Source: Hibiscus mutabilis
Taxonomy: Eukaryota > Streptophyta > Magnoliopsida > Malvales > Malvaceae
DNA: 64,000 bases
Direction: 5' to 3'
NCBI GenBank assembly: GCA_019671005.1
Contig: CM033747.1
Location: forward strand, 22,471,188 to 22,535,187
Position 1 is the stretch's first letter; each line of letters opens with the position of its first letter. The position numbers and the translations under genes were made by a program. Shown one piece after another: positions 1-9,212 of the stretch. The notes beneath the pieces were generated by a model. The model was not told the origin of the DNA, did not search any database, and saw only the letters and a program-made list of their open reading frames with translations.

Positions 1-162
1 TTTAAATTTTACGCGATTAAATATTATTTTAGTTAAAGAGTTCATTGATTATATTTTAAAGAAATAAAATTTTACCGGTTTTTAAAATAATAAATATTGT
101 AAGAGTGTGATGTGACATCTCTAACTCGTATTCAGTGATGGATACGGGTGATGGGTGTTACA
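1..162 (-). repeat. Terminal remnant of a gypsy-type LTR
   Basis: The stretch ends in GGTGTTACA at 162. Read on the minus strand it opens TGTAACACCCATCACCCG, the usual start of Tekay/Del-like LTRs and the same start pattern seen on three other LTRs in this window. It continues off the left edge of the window, so neither its length nor a target duplication can be judged. Family assignment is by terminal pattern only. Confidence 0.5.
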
Positions 163-351
163 GTTAACGGGTCAGTGCCCTATTTGAATCAAAACTAAAA
201 GTTTAATGGTAACATTGAAGCAATTGAAAGTTTGATTACCAAATTGAATAATTGATCAAAGCTTAGTGACCATTTGTGAACTTTACCCAAATTATTTACT
301 TGTGAAGAAGTGTGAAAAATGGTGGGTTCTTCTTATATTTTTTCTTTTTGG
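163..351. other. Non-coding spacer, nothing recognised
   Basis: AT-rich DNA with no open reading frame or repeat that I recognise. It lies between the LTR remnant and a foldback element. Confidence 0.4.
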
Positions 352-735
352 CTTATATTACAAATAAGTACCTAGTGTATACCATTTTTTTTCATTTAAG
401 TACCTAAAGTATTTTTTGATCAAAATAAGTACTTAAAAGTATACTTTTGATCAAGTTATATAGCTTAAGTATTTTTTAGTCAAAATAGATACCTTAAATA
501 TATACGTATATTTCATCTAAGTTCCTAAAAGTTGTCATATGACATTGATTAAAGAATACATTAAACACTCATTTTGACAAAAAAAAAACTTTATATACCT
601 ACTTTGAGAAAAAAGTTACTTTAGGTACTTATTTTAGCCAAAAAATATACTTTAATACTTATTTTGACAAAAAATAGTTTAGGTACCTAAATAAAAAAGT
701 TAGTATACTTTAAGTACTTATTTGTGATATAAACC
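352..735. repeat. Foldback (inverted-repeat) element, MITE-like
   Basis: The left part (CTTATATTACAAATAAGTAC) is the imperfect reverse complement of the right part (GTACTTATTTGTGATATAAA). The pairing continues inward through repeated AAGTACCTAAAGTATTTTTTG words, so most of the 384 bp can fold into one long imperfect hairpin. There is no coding capacity. A similar AAGTACCTAAACT vocabulary recurs in the foldback at 25,202-25,550. Confidence 0.6.
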
Positions 736-1077
736 GTTCTTTTTCTATCAAGTCGGAAGCTCGCAATTCCTTTTCACATTTCCCATACTAATCATCAAAC
801 TTTAATGAATCTTTTATTCAATGAAAAAGTAGCAATGCCTCGCAATAGGGGAGGAGCTTTTGCTTACACTTTTAACTGTTAACATAATACATCTCCCCTT
901 GCACAAATAAAGACAACTACGTATACAGCTGCTGCGCTTATTCTTTTAATTTTGTATGCCAATTTTACATTTTAAGGAACACCCCATAGATATGAACCAT
1001 GTTCCCCTTTTCTCTAAACTTCATCACCAAAATAGATTTATACTTATAACTATACGTATCTTTTAAGCGTTTAATTA
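736..1077 (-). other. 3' flank / probable 3' UTR of the HMG-CoA lyase gene
   Basis: This is the region downstream of the stop codon of the minus-strand gene. An AATAAA hexamer in gene sense lies at 812-817 and could be a poly(A) signal, but no cleavage site can be placed from sequence. I see no other gene here. Confidence 0.4.
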
Positions 1078-1326
1078 TTATATCTTGGAAGCATCAGCGG
1101 TTACCCGGCACAGTGCAATAGCGGTCTTCGAACCAGATTGACGACCCAGATGGTCACTAATGAAATCACCGGCCATCATGAGCTTTGCCAGATCGACGTT
1201 GGTTTTCACACCGAGGCCTTTAAGCATATACACCACATCTTCAGTAGCAACATTCCCTGAAGCTCCCTTTGCGTAAGGGCAGCCACCCAATCCAGATACC
1301 GAGGAATCCACTATACTAATCCCCAT
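1078..1326 (-). CDS. HMGCL: HMG-CoA lyase coding exon 8 (residues 344-425 and stop)
   Basis: Starts MGISIVDSS right after an ATCAACAG acceptor. It contains the active-site signature with C359 and the ligand N368, the VATEDVVYML helix, and ends ADASKI then stop at 1080-1078. Confidence 0.95.
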   Translation of the reverse strand: MGISIVDSSVSGLGGCPYAKGASGNVATEDVVYMLKGLGVKTNVDLAKLMMAGDFISDHLGRQSGSKTAIALCRVTADASKI

Positions 1327-4300
1327 CTGTTGATACAACATAACACATTTGCTATGATCAATCTCGCCTTGCAATAAATCTAACAGTCCATAAGATTAAT
1401 GAACAAAGAAGGTAGCTGGTAATGCTTTGCAATCAATATTTTTTACTTTTGGGCAACTAGATCAGGTTCAGGTGCTAATTACTTGACTGTATTGTTCTAA
1501 GGCTTACTTGGAGAGAGATTAAAATATTCGAAAGAGATTGCCCATAAGTGTCATGGAAGTGGACGGCAAGCTTTTCAGCAGGAACAACAGCCATTACTGC
1601 TTCAAGCATGGGAACCACAGTACCTGTGCCAAAGAGAAATGGCAAAGAACTCCTAAGGACCGATGTTGACTCGCATAAATCCAAGAGAAGTACAAGATGT
1701 TCAGAGAATTTTACATGCTTCTTTGCACAAATAACCATTGACTCTTCAAGTGTGATGCTAATCCAAAATTAAAACAGCAACTCCTATTTGGATTTTACAT
1801 TTCTTTTTCATTGAATTCAAATATTAACATAATATCTACAAAGCATGCATGTATATGAGGACATTGGATACATGGATGGATGGATGTAGGCATTCATGTT
1901 CGTATATATGGATTTATGCTATGCATACATGTCAATGTAGGTGCATGCAAATATAAATGCATGCATATGCAAACTTGTTAAGCATATGAAATAGAGGAGG
2001 AGAAAAAGAATATAAGCCAATCATTTGCAATATTCTATTGTTCTGATTTATTTTGAAACGAAATAATAGGATTATTTCAATAGCTTTTTCATTTATAAAA
2101 GAAAGTAAATGCAACAACAAAAAAACTAAATGTGATTGCTTGATGCTTCCTACACAACCACATACTTCTGTCTAAAAGGTGATAATCTAGACTCTAGAGA
2201 ATTACCAGGGGTACCAACTCCAATTGTATCACCAAGGGAAATTTCAAAACAACCCATATCGTAAAGTTCCTTTGCCACATAGGCCACTTTGGACGGAGGA
2301 ATTGCTCCTTCAACTGGACATTCAACCACACATGAAACATACCTGTAAAATTTTAGCACTATGAAAATAGTAGCCATCAACCATGAAAAATAATGACAAC
2401 AAAGTTATAAAAGACATACCCACGTACTGGAATTGAATGCTCCTTAGCAGCAAGGCAAACAGCACGGTAACGTGCTAGGCTTTCTTCAATGCTACAATTA
2501 ATGTTTGACTTAGAAAAAGACTCGGAAGCAGATGCAAAGACTGCTACTTCTTTTGCACCTGCTGCAACAGCAGCTTCAAGGCCCTAGACGAATATGCACA
2601 GTAGATTAGGAAATTTATATGACATCACTATGAGGTTGCTAAGTCTTTCAAAGGAAAATTACCAACCTTCAAATTAGGAGTTAGAACAGGCAATCTGGCA
2701 TCCTCTAGGTCGCAAACTGCTTTCATTACATCTTTTGCGTCAGCTAACTATACAAAAAGGTAAAGAATGAATCAATAACAGGTTACCTATATATCATCAT
2801 GAGAATCATTAGATCAAAAAAAGAGTTACTAATGTAATTAACAAGTCTCCTACTAAGGAAAGACTTCTAATTATATAAAATACTAATAATTAAGATCTCC
2901 AAATATTTCTAATAAAATGATTTCATAATAATAACTAAATAATTGAAACGACAGACATATTTTTAAGGCTGTGAACATCATGTGCATCCTCTATCTATTA
3001 TAAATATAATCATATAATCAAATCAAAACAAATGGAAACCCCAGAAAAGAAGAAAAAATGTACTATCTCAATCTAAAATAAGCAAATCATGATACCTGAG
3101 GAACCCATTTAGGAGATACAAAACTTGTAGCTTCAACAACAGACAACCCTGAAGCCACTAATCTCCGAATCAACTCAACCTTCACAGACGTAGGCACGGT
3201 ATTCTTCTCATTCTGTAATCCGTCCCTCGGACCAACTTCCACTATCTTCACAAACTTTGGTATACCTTTTAATAACTGCTTCACAATTTAATAAAAATAT
3301 TTTAGATGAAACAAGTCGAGAGCTTCCGAAATATTAAATAATGAAGCACAAGAAAGAAAAACATGTTCCACAAATACAGAGATAACTTATTAACCATTTA
3401 AAAACCCCGGAAACGAATATTATATAAAATCCTAATAGTTTCCAAAAGAAACAGTTCTATTCAGGTTATTTATTACCTTGTTTGTCATGTCCCGCGTGCC
3501 TCTGTCATTGCGCTTGGAGCTATATTGCTGATCTGGCCAGTTCCTTGATTTAGAAACATGTCCAAGTTTCACCCTTCGGTTAAAAGCTTCTCCTTCAAAC
3601 ACATCCCTCACATGTCTTCTCCATGGGAATGTCTCCCCTGTATGTTCTTCATGATCCTCACTGGAAAACAGATTTTTCAATAATGTCAATAAATCGATAA
3701 CTGATACATGCAGAATACTAAGCATTTACAGATTATTCAAAAAAAATAATAGAAAAAGAGAGAGCATCAACAATTATCCATACAGATCATATGCTAAATT
3801 TCAAGGCAAAACTAAAAGTATGCAATTTTGCCCTTTCAAATCCTAAAATCAATTTTACAGAAAAAGTGTGAATGCACTTAAAATCTTTTATAGTTTCACT
3901 AAAGACAAAAGGAATAAAGTACTTTCCGAGGACATAATCAACAGTAACCCAATATGTACAACAGAACCATTATCCCCGAGAGTTATAATGTTTTTTAGGC
4001 CTATGTGTGACCAGGGAGTGAGTGATTCAAGTTTCCTGCAAACTAGTCAACCTCCACTTGTTACAGCTCGAGTTTGACTGATTACTATTAGCCAAGCATG
4101 AAGTTTAGTAAAGCTATCTATGTTACTCAGATTCGAATATTATGGTCAAGTTTTGTAAGTTTCTCTGTGTATTTGGAGGATCCTTTGAGGTTATAGCCTC
4201 ATATCCATGTGTCGGACATGGGTATCTCAAGGAAAATTAAGAGTCAAAGCAACATAGCAAGAAATTAAGTTGAGCTTGAGTAGCTAGAATGTGTTTCGAG

Positions 4301-5009
4301 CCATGCTTTATAGCATGAAAATGAAGCTGGATCTATTTTATTGATAGAACAATTGGCAGGGCATTAGTTAGTTTTTTTATCCTATTACTAAATTTACCCA
4401 TTTAACCTTTGATGGGAAGATCCACTAGACTCGATCAAGACTGGTATAAAGTACCATCTTCAATTATGAAATATAATTTGTTGATAGAACAATTGTCAGG
4501 GCATTAGTTAGTTTTTTTATCCTATTACTAAATTTACCCATTTAGCCTTTGATGGGAAGATCCACTTGACTCAATCAAGACTGGTATAAAGTACCATCTT
4601 CAATTATGAAATATAAACACAGACGTAAACAGCAGATACTGGAATACACTACTATTCACTACCGTATCTTTTCAATGACCATTACCAAGATATTAATAAT
4701 GAATAATAGAAAACTAATTTCTCCAGAAAGAAAACATAAACTGTTAAATATCTAGAAAAATAGAAGTGTACCCAAAACTTCTAAATGGAGTAGATGAGTG
4801 TTCTTAGGGGAATAATTCTAAAGATAACAGTGTCTCACTTACTCGCAGCAATTAGATGTGTAGCAACTCCTCCCATCAATCCAGCAGTTTCCCATGCCCA
4901 TATCATCTTCTCTGGGCCGACAAGCACCAGCTGAGAACCTCTGAATCCTATCAATAGTACTCATGCTAGGAAGCTTGTCAAAACTGAGTGGCTCCTCCAA
5001 ACTCGACAT
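1078..5009 (-). CDS. HMGCL: 3-hydroxy-3-methylglutaryl-CoA lyase, complete, 8 coding exons
   Basis: Cleaves HMG-CoA to acetyl-CoA and acetoacetate, the last step of mitochondrial leucine breakdown. Coding exons in gene order: 5009-4843, 3660-3477, 3275-3096, 2747-2667, 2583-2420, 2342-2206, 1623-1508, 1326-1078. All introns begin GT and end AG, and the phases join without a stop into 425 residues, close to the plant family length. Visible active-site residues are R134 and D135 in VGPRDGLQNE, H326 and H328 in HFHDT, C359 in the signature SVSGLGGCPY, and N368. Their spacing equals that of the animal enzyme (R41/D42, H233/H235, C266, N275). The first ~117 residues are a plant-type N-terminal extension. 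The protein ends DASKI, so there is no C-terminal peroxisomal signal. Start chosen: the ATG opening MSSLEEP, the conserved plant start. The gene appears intact and is the only clear host gene in the window. Confidence 0.95.
1508..1623 (-). CDS. HMGCL: HMG-CoA lyase coding exon 7 (residues 305-343)
   Basis: Encodes TVVPMLEAVMAVVPAEKL followed by HFHDTYGQ, with the two metal-binding histidines H326 and H328. Acceptor GGCACAG, donor CAA|GTAAGC. Confidence 0.95.
2206..2342 (-). CDS. HMGCL: HMG-CoA lyase coding exon 6 (residues 259-304 plus 1 nt)
   Basis: Completes the split Gly codon and encodes YVSCVVECPVEG and ISLGDTIGVGTP. It ends one base into the next Gly codon at donor CCTG|GTAATT. Confidence 0.95.
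2420..2583 (-). CDS. HMGCL: HMG-CoA lyase coding exon 5 (residues 205-258 plus 2 nt)
   Basis: Encodes GLEAAVAAGAKEVAVFASAS and SNINCSIEESL, conserved in the family. It ends two bases into a Gly codon at donor GG|GTATGT. Confidence 0.95.
2667..2747 (-). CDS. HMGCL: HMG-CoA lyase coding exon 4 (residues 178-204)
   Basis: A short 27-codon exon in phase 0 (LADAKDVMKAV...RLPVLTPNLK), with acceptor TATAG and donor AAG|GTTGG. Confidence 0.92.
3096..3275 (-). CDS. HMGCL: HMG-CoA lyase coding exon 3 (residues 118-177)
   Basis: Exactly 60 codons in phase 0. It begins the TIM-barrel catalytic domain and carries VGPRDGLQNE with R134 and D135 (substrate and metal contacts in the family), then the conserved EATSFVSPKWVPQ. 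Confidence 0.95.
3477..3660 (-). CDS. HMGCL: HMG-CoA lyase coding exon 2 (residues 56-117)
   Basis: Acceptor TTTTCCAG before 3660 and donor AAG|GTAATA after 3477. It encodes the rest of the N-terminal extension, rich in Arg/His/Lys (PWRRHVRDVFEGEAF). It is less conserved than the following exons and lies outside the catalytic barrel. Confidence 0.9.
3661..4842 (-). other. Intron 1 of the coding part, with a 140-bp tandem duplication
   Basis: A 1.18-kb intron between coding exons 1 and 2. It contains two nearly identical head-to-tail copies (4,341-4,480 and 4,481-4,616), described under findings. No other gene is visible in it. Confidence 0.85.
4843..5009 (-). CDS. HMGCL: HMG-CoA lyase coding exon 1 (residues 1-55)
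   Basis: Starts at ATG 5009-5007 and encodes MSSLEEPLSFDKLPSM and a Cys/Gly-rich stretch ending TSNCC. It leaves two bases (GA) of a split Asp codon before a GTAAGT donor. This non-catalytic, plant-specific N-terminal part probably contains or precedes targeting information. Confidence 0.9.
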
Positions 5010-5033
5010 CGTGAACAAAAGCCAAAAAGAGAT

Positions 5034-7280
5034 GCTGAAAATTAACCAGAACATAATTAGAGCTCAACTATAAAAGTTAAATGAGGCCTTCTCACAGGAA
5101 GAGAAGATCAATGGAAGAGCAATAAGGACCATATGACTCATTTAAAAATGCAATTCTTCAAAATATTTCAGCAGATAACCCTACGAAAGTACAAATGCAA
5201 AAATGTACATTATACTTGTCATGGTGTTAGTCAAATAAAAATCACATGAAAATGCAAACCACTTCCCACACCTTCACTAAACTTACGTCAAATCATCAGG
5301 AAAGAAGATGAAATTGCCTAAACCCTTTTGTTTTGCCAGACATGTGTAAAGAATAAATTCTATTAAAAAAAGTTGGTGCAAGGGGGAGGACAGATTACTC
5401 ATCCCATTTTAATGGTTTAGGATACAGACAATTCGATTACGAGAATTGATTGAATAGAATGATGATACAAATAACTTAAAACAGCAGTAGCAACAAAAGC
5501 TAATAAAACCATTGGAAAAGCAGACAGAAGAGCTTAAGTGCAAAATTTTGCAGCCCACTAATAATAATCGATAAACAGAGTTTCAAAGCCTTCTAAGGTA
5601 AGCTAGGTATGACAATGAACATTTTTTAAAGATTACAAGCAGAAAAAGTCAAAAAAAAAACTAAGACTGTTGTAATTGACCCTTTTTTGTCTTACCAAAG
5701 TGCCTCAAAAATGCAAAAATATAGTAGCATGTGGGGGGGGGGGGGGAAGTGGTAGTTTTTCTTAAATAAAAGAAATAAGAAATAGGGGGACCAGGTTGAA
5801 AAGTTAGACAAGAATCCAACTCACTGGAAAACTTATATGAGAATGGGCAAAAAAAAAGATATATAGAGAAAGAGAGACAACATACTTAATATGATGGTTT
5901 AGGTAAATCAATTGAGCCAGTTTCAACCAAGCAGCCATGCTTTACTTTGATTCTCCACTTTGTTATAATCTATTTCATAGTTTCTACAAAAAAGGTTGGT
6001 GTCATCTATTTCTTTAGCACCTCACCTTTTGTTTTAATATCCTCTACTTCTATCGAATTTGTTGCCATTTTCACAGTATCTGGCTCAAATACTACCGTCC
6101 AAAGTAGCAGACAAATATATTCATTCTGAATCACATTCGTATTCATAATCCAAGTTATTTCGAATCTGCACTTAAAACAGACTCATTCAAGGAAAAATAA
6201 GTTCTTTAAAGTGCACAGGTAATGACCCCAAATGTGAACTAAATAACTTCTTTCCTGAACTGAATCATAAGTTGCTAGCAAGTCAGAGTTTTGTCTTGTC
6301 TTTCAAGGAGCAAAGGAAATAAGCTGATAAATCACACTTTTAACAAATTGCATTTGGTTTAGTCAGATCATATTTTACGGAAAAGAAATATGACTAAAAT
6401 TGTGCATCAAACACTTTATCTAATCTAGATAATTGACCTCTTGGAGTCTTTGACCAGCCATAAAGTTAAGAATTACTTGTCTAATTCCAAAGAGTAAAAA
6501 CTGCCGGCATTTACTCTCACAAACAAGAAAATGTTCAAAAGTACGATATTTCGCATCCGCAAGCAAGTAGCAATAAATGTAAGCTATTCTATGCTCTTTT
6601 TACTTGCACCGAGTGCAACACAATATACAAATATGGATTTTACATTGAACTCTGAACTTTTGCATTCTTCTCTTTTAGTGCTTTAAAATGATATCTATCC
6701 TACTTGAATTGAGGCTTCTAAGCAGTTCACATTCCTTTAAATTTTCTAGGCAACCAAACATTAGAATAACCAGAATTTAAAACTCTCAAAATCCTAAACC
6801 CAATGCTTCAACTTCTAAGGTAAAAGAAAAAAAGTTGTTTATAAACTGACAGTTACCTGTTGTCTTTTTTTTTCAATAAAAAAACTAAAAACTAAGAAAA
6901 AAATGAACTCATCTATCAAATCTACCAACCAAAATAGGAAAGACAGCATTCTCACACTTATTAATTTTCCTCATTCGTTTAGCTAATAGATTTCGCGGGA
7001 AACCAAACGGACAGAGAAAAAATAACAAATTCATGCAGAAATCAAAGAAAAATGAAAATGAGAAAGAACAAAATAACCGAAATGAAGCAGGGGGGAATAT
7101 GAGAGATTAGAATTACCAAATTGGGATTTCTGATAAAGGAGAAGAGAAAGAGAAGCCCTAGAATTTGGGGGTTTAAAAGAATCTAGAGGGTTCGTTTCTT
7201 TGATTTCCTTTCCGAGAAGAGAGGGAGTTAAATAAAAGAGGAGGAGCAGGTATCGCAACGGCCCGGACCAGTTGTTCACA
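5034..7280 (-). promoter_or_regulatory. 5' UTR with long leader intron and probable first exon of HMGCL
   Basis: An acceptor TTTTCAG ends at 5035, placing 25 nt of leader before the ATG. A good donor TTTG|GTAATT lies at 7117/7116. A leader exon of about 7,117-7,270 and an intron of about 2.1 kb are therefore likely, which is common for plant housekeeping genes. The open frame at 7,279-7,031 does not join in frame to the coding ATG, so it is not an N-terminal extension. The intron (5,036-7,116) holds a run of 14 G at 5,733-5,746 and no other gene. The transcription start is not determined. Confidence 0.6.
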
Positions 7281-7513
7281 ATGCGTTTCTTGTTTGTTAG
7301 GTGAGAAAATTTTAAATTTATTTATTTATTTATTTTCTTTTCAAAACCAAAATTTATTAGTATTACAAATTGATGGGCGTTTTATTTGTTGGTTTTAAAT
7401 ATTAAAGTAAGTGTCACACATTTATTATTATAATATATATATATGCACTAGATTTTGTCAAATTATTTTATATAATAATTGTTTATAAAGTTTATTTAAT
7501 GATTAATTATATG
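7281..7513. other. Probable upstream region of HMGCL, AT-rich, nothing specific seen
   Basis: Contains TTTA repeats (7,317-7,333) and a short TA run near 7,431-7,444. I cannot assign a TATA box or operator with confidence. Confidence 0.35.
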
Positions 7514-7684
7514 GAGCAAGTATATTTGATCGGTTGGTCAAGTTGGTCATCTTTGTTCTCTCATATTTTCTTAGGTCATGAGTTTTAAATCCACTAAGAA
7601 CACACTTTCCCTTCCCTTACAGTCTCCCTTCCCCTCCTCTCTAAATTAGATTATGATTAAAATTAGGATTTGTCAAAAAAAAAT
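7514..7684 (+). repeat. SINE-like repeat, copy 1
   Basis: About 170 bp that recurs in the same orientation at 8,588-8,757. Both copies open with GAGCAAGTATATT and contain TTTCTTAGGTCAT followed by a degenerate box-B-like AG(G)TTYTAAAYCCACTAAGAACAC. They end GGATTTGTCAAAAAAA. A promoter-like B box and an A-rich tail fit a tRNA-derived SINE. No clear target duplication was found. Confidence 0.45.
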
Positions 7685-7789
7685 ATATTATGAACATAGT
7701 ATTAGAGTGTCTGTATATAATTCTTTATTTTTTCCGATGAAAGTGTATATAATTCTTTATTAAACATATGTTTTATTTTTATATATATA

Positions 7790-8062
7790 TTTTGTTAAAT
7801 TTTATTATCAAAGAAGCAGAATTCTGTTACAATATCAAAACTCTAAATAACATCCCAAGCTATACAAAGAGAAGAATTTACTTGTGTAAATCTATCTAAG
7901 TTCTTATATGACAATTTAATTCCAACAATCTCCTTCACAATGCGCAAAATCTCTTTTACAGTGATGATAGTGTGCCTTAGGCACATGTTTGATTTTTGGA
8001 TGTGTGCTTTTTTTAAAATTATTTTGTTTAAAAATTGTATAAATTCGTGAAAATACAAGAAT
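7790..8062 (-). repeat. Possible LINE 3'-end fragment
   Basis: In minus sense this unit ends TGTAACAGAATTCTGCTTCTTTGATAATAAAA, resembling the 3' tails of plant LINEs. A similar phrase (TTGTTAAAATTTCATTAC, AAGAAGCAAAAT) recurs near 26,056-26,095. There is no reverse-transcriptase sequence. The call is weak. Confidence 0.25.
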
Positions 8063-8587
8063 AATGTTAATTTTATAATAATATCTATTATTTTGTAAAA
8101 TATAGTAGTATTTTACTCAAGATACCATCTCGGTTAAGATTTTATATATAATATCATTAGGGTGAAATTTTTATTTTATTATAAATAAAATATTTTTAAA
8201 ATGAATGGTCATTTTGATAACAAGGGTAGTTATCTTAATATTTTTTTTTAGAAAATGAAAAGTAAAACATGTTTGGTTAAAAATTTAGAAATGAATTTTG
8301 AATTTTTTTTTAAATACGAGAAAAAATTAACAAAGAAAATATAAGAAAAAATATAAGACAATAAAAAAGTTGGTTTTGATTGTTTTCACTAAAAAAAATT
8401 GTAAAATTGAAAATTTGAAAATAATAGGTTACTCAATGAAATCATGATTCAAATCCATATAAACGAACAATGTTTCTTTTTTTTAACAATTTGTAAGTAC
8501 CTTTTTCTTACTTTGGTTCAAATCTATATAAATGCAAAAAAAAAAAATGTTCTCGTGATTCTATTATAAGAAAATAGTTATCCAATT
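8063..8587. other. AT-rich non-coding spacer
   Basis: No open frame, repeat boundary or motif that I can support. Confidence 0.35.
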
Positions 8588-8757
8588 GAGCAAGTATATT
8601 CAGTCGGTTGTTCAAGCTGTTCATCTTTGTTCCCTCATATTTTCTTAGGTCATAGGTTCTAGACTCACTAAGAACACTCACATTCCTTCTCTTAGAGTCA
8701 CTCATTCCCCTCCACTCTAGGTAGATTATAATTAGATTTAGGATTTGTCAAAAAAAT
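8588..8757 (+). repeat. SINE-like repeat, copy 2
   Basis: Direct-orientation relative of 7,514-7,684, at roughly 75-80% identity by eye. It shares the opening GAGCAAGTATATTC, the TCATATTTTCTTAGGTCAT block and the GGATTTGTCAAAAAAA tail. Confidence 0.45.
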
Positions 8758-9212
8758 ATCAAATAAACTTTCATGTTCTTACTAGTGAAAATATTTTTCT
8801 TTACTTTTTACTTATTAAACTTGTTTTTCATAAGTAGGTCTAATTTGAGGTTTATGGTTATAATTTAAATTTTTAATTTTTAAAGTAAAATTATGCATTT
8901 TTGTAGAGTATTTTTTATTGTCAGTGCTTAAAATAATATTTTTTTAATGTTCAAATTTACTAATAGTTGAAATTTTATCTATTTATTTCAAAATTAAATT
9001 GCTCACTTTAATAATAGTGATACAAATTTACTATTCAGCCTATGTTGTATGGACATAACCAAAAAAATTATAAATATTAGATTTTAGCCCATCGTTAAAC
9101 TGACACTTTTGCTATTGTTTTTCTTTTAATTCTTACTACTATTGTTATTCAAAAAAAAAAACTTTTACTACTATTATCGTTTTTGAAAGCGTGAGTTATT
9201 TTTCTATTTTGG
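8758..9212. other. AT-rich non-coding spacer
   Basis: Low-complexity AT-rich DNA. I see nothing to annotate. Confidence 0.35.

Noticed and set aside
7031..7279. 82-codon frame as an N-terminal extension of HMG-CoA lyase
   Set aside because: Joining it to the coding exon at the only good donor/acceptor pair puts the conserved ATG out of frame, so it cannot be the protein's N-terminus. It was kept only as a possible uORF.
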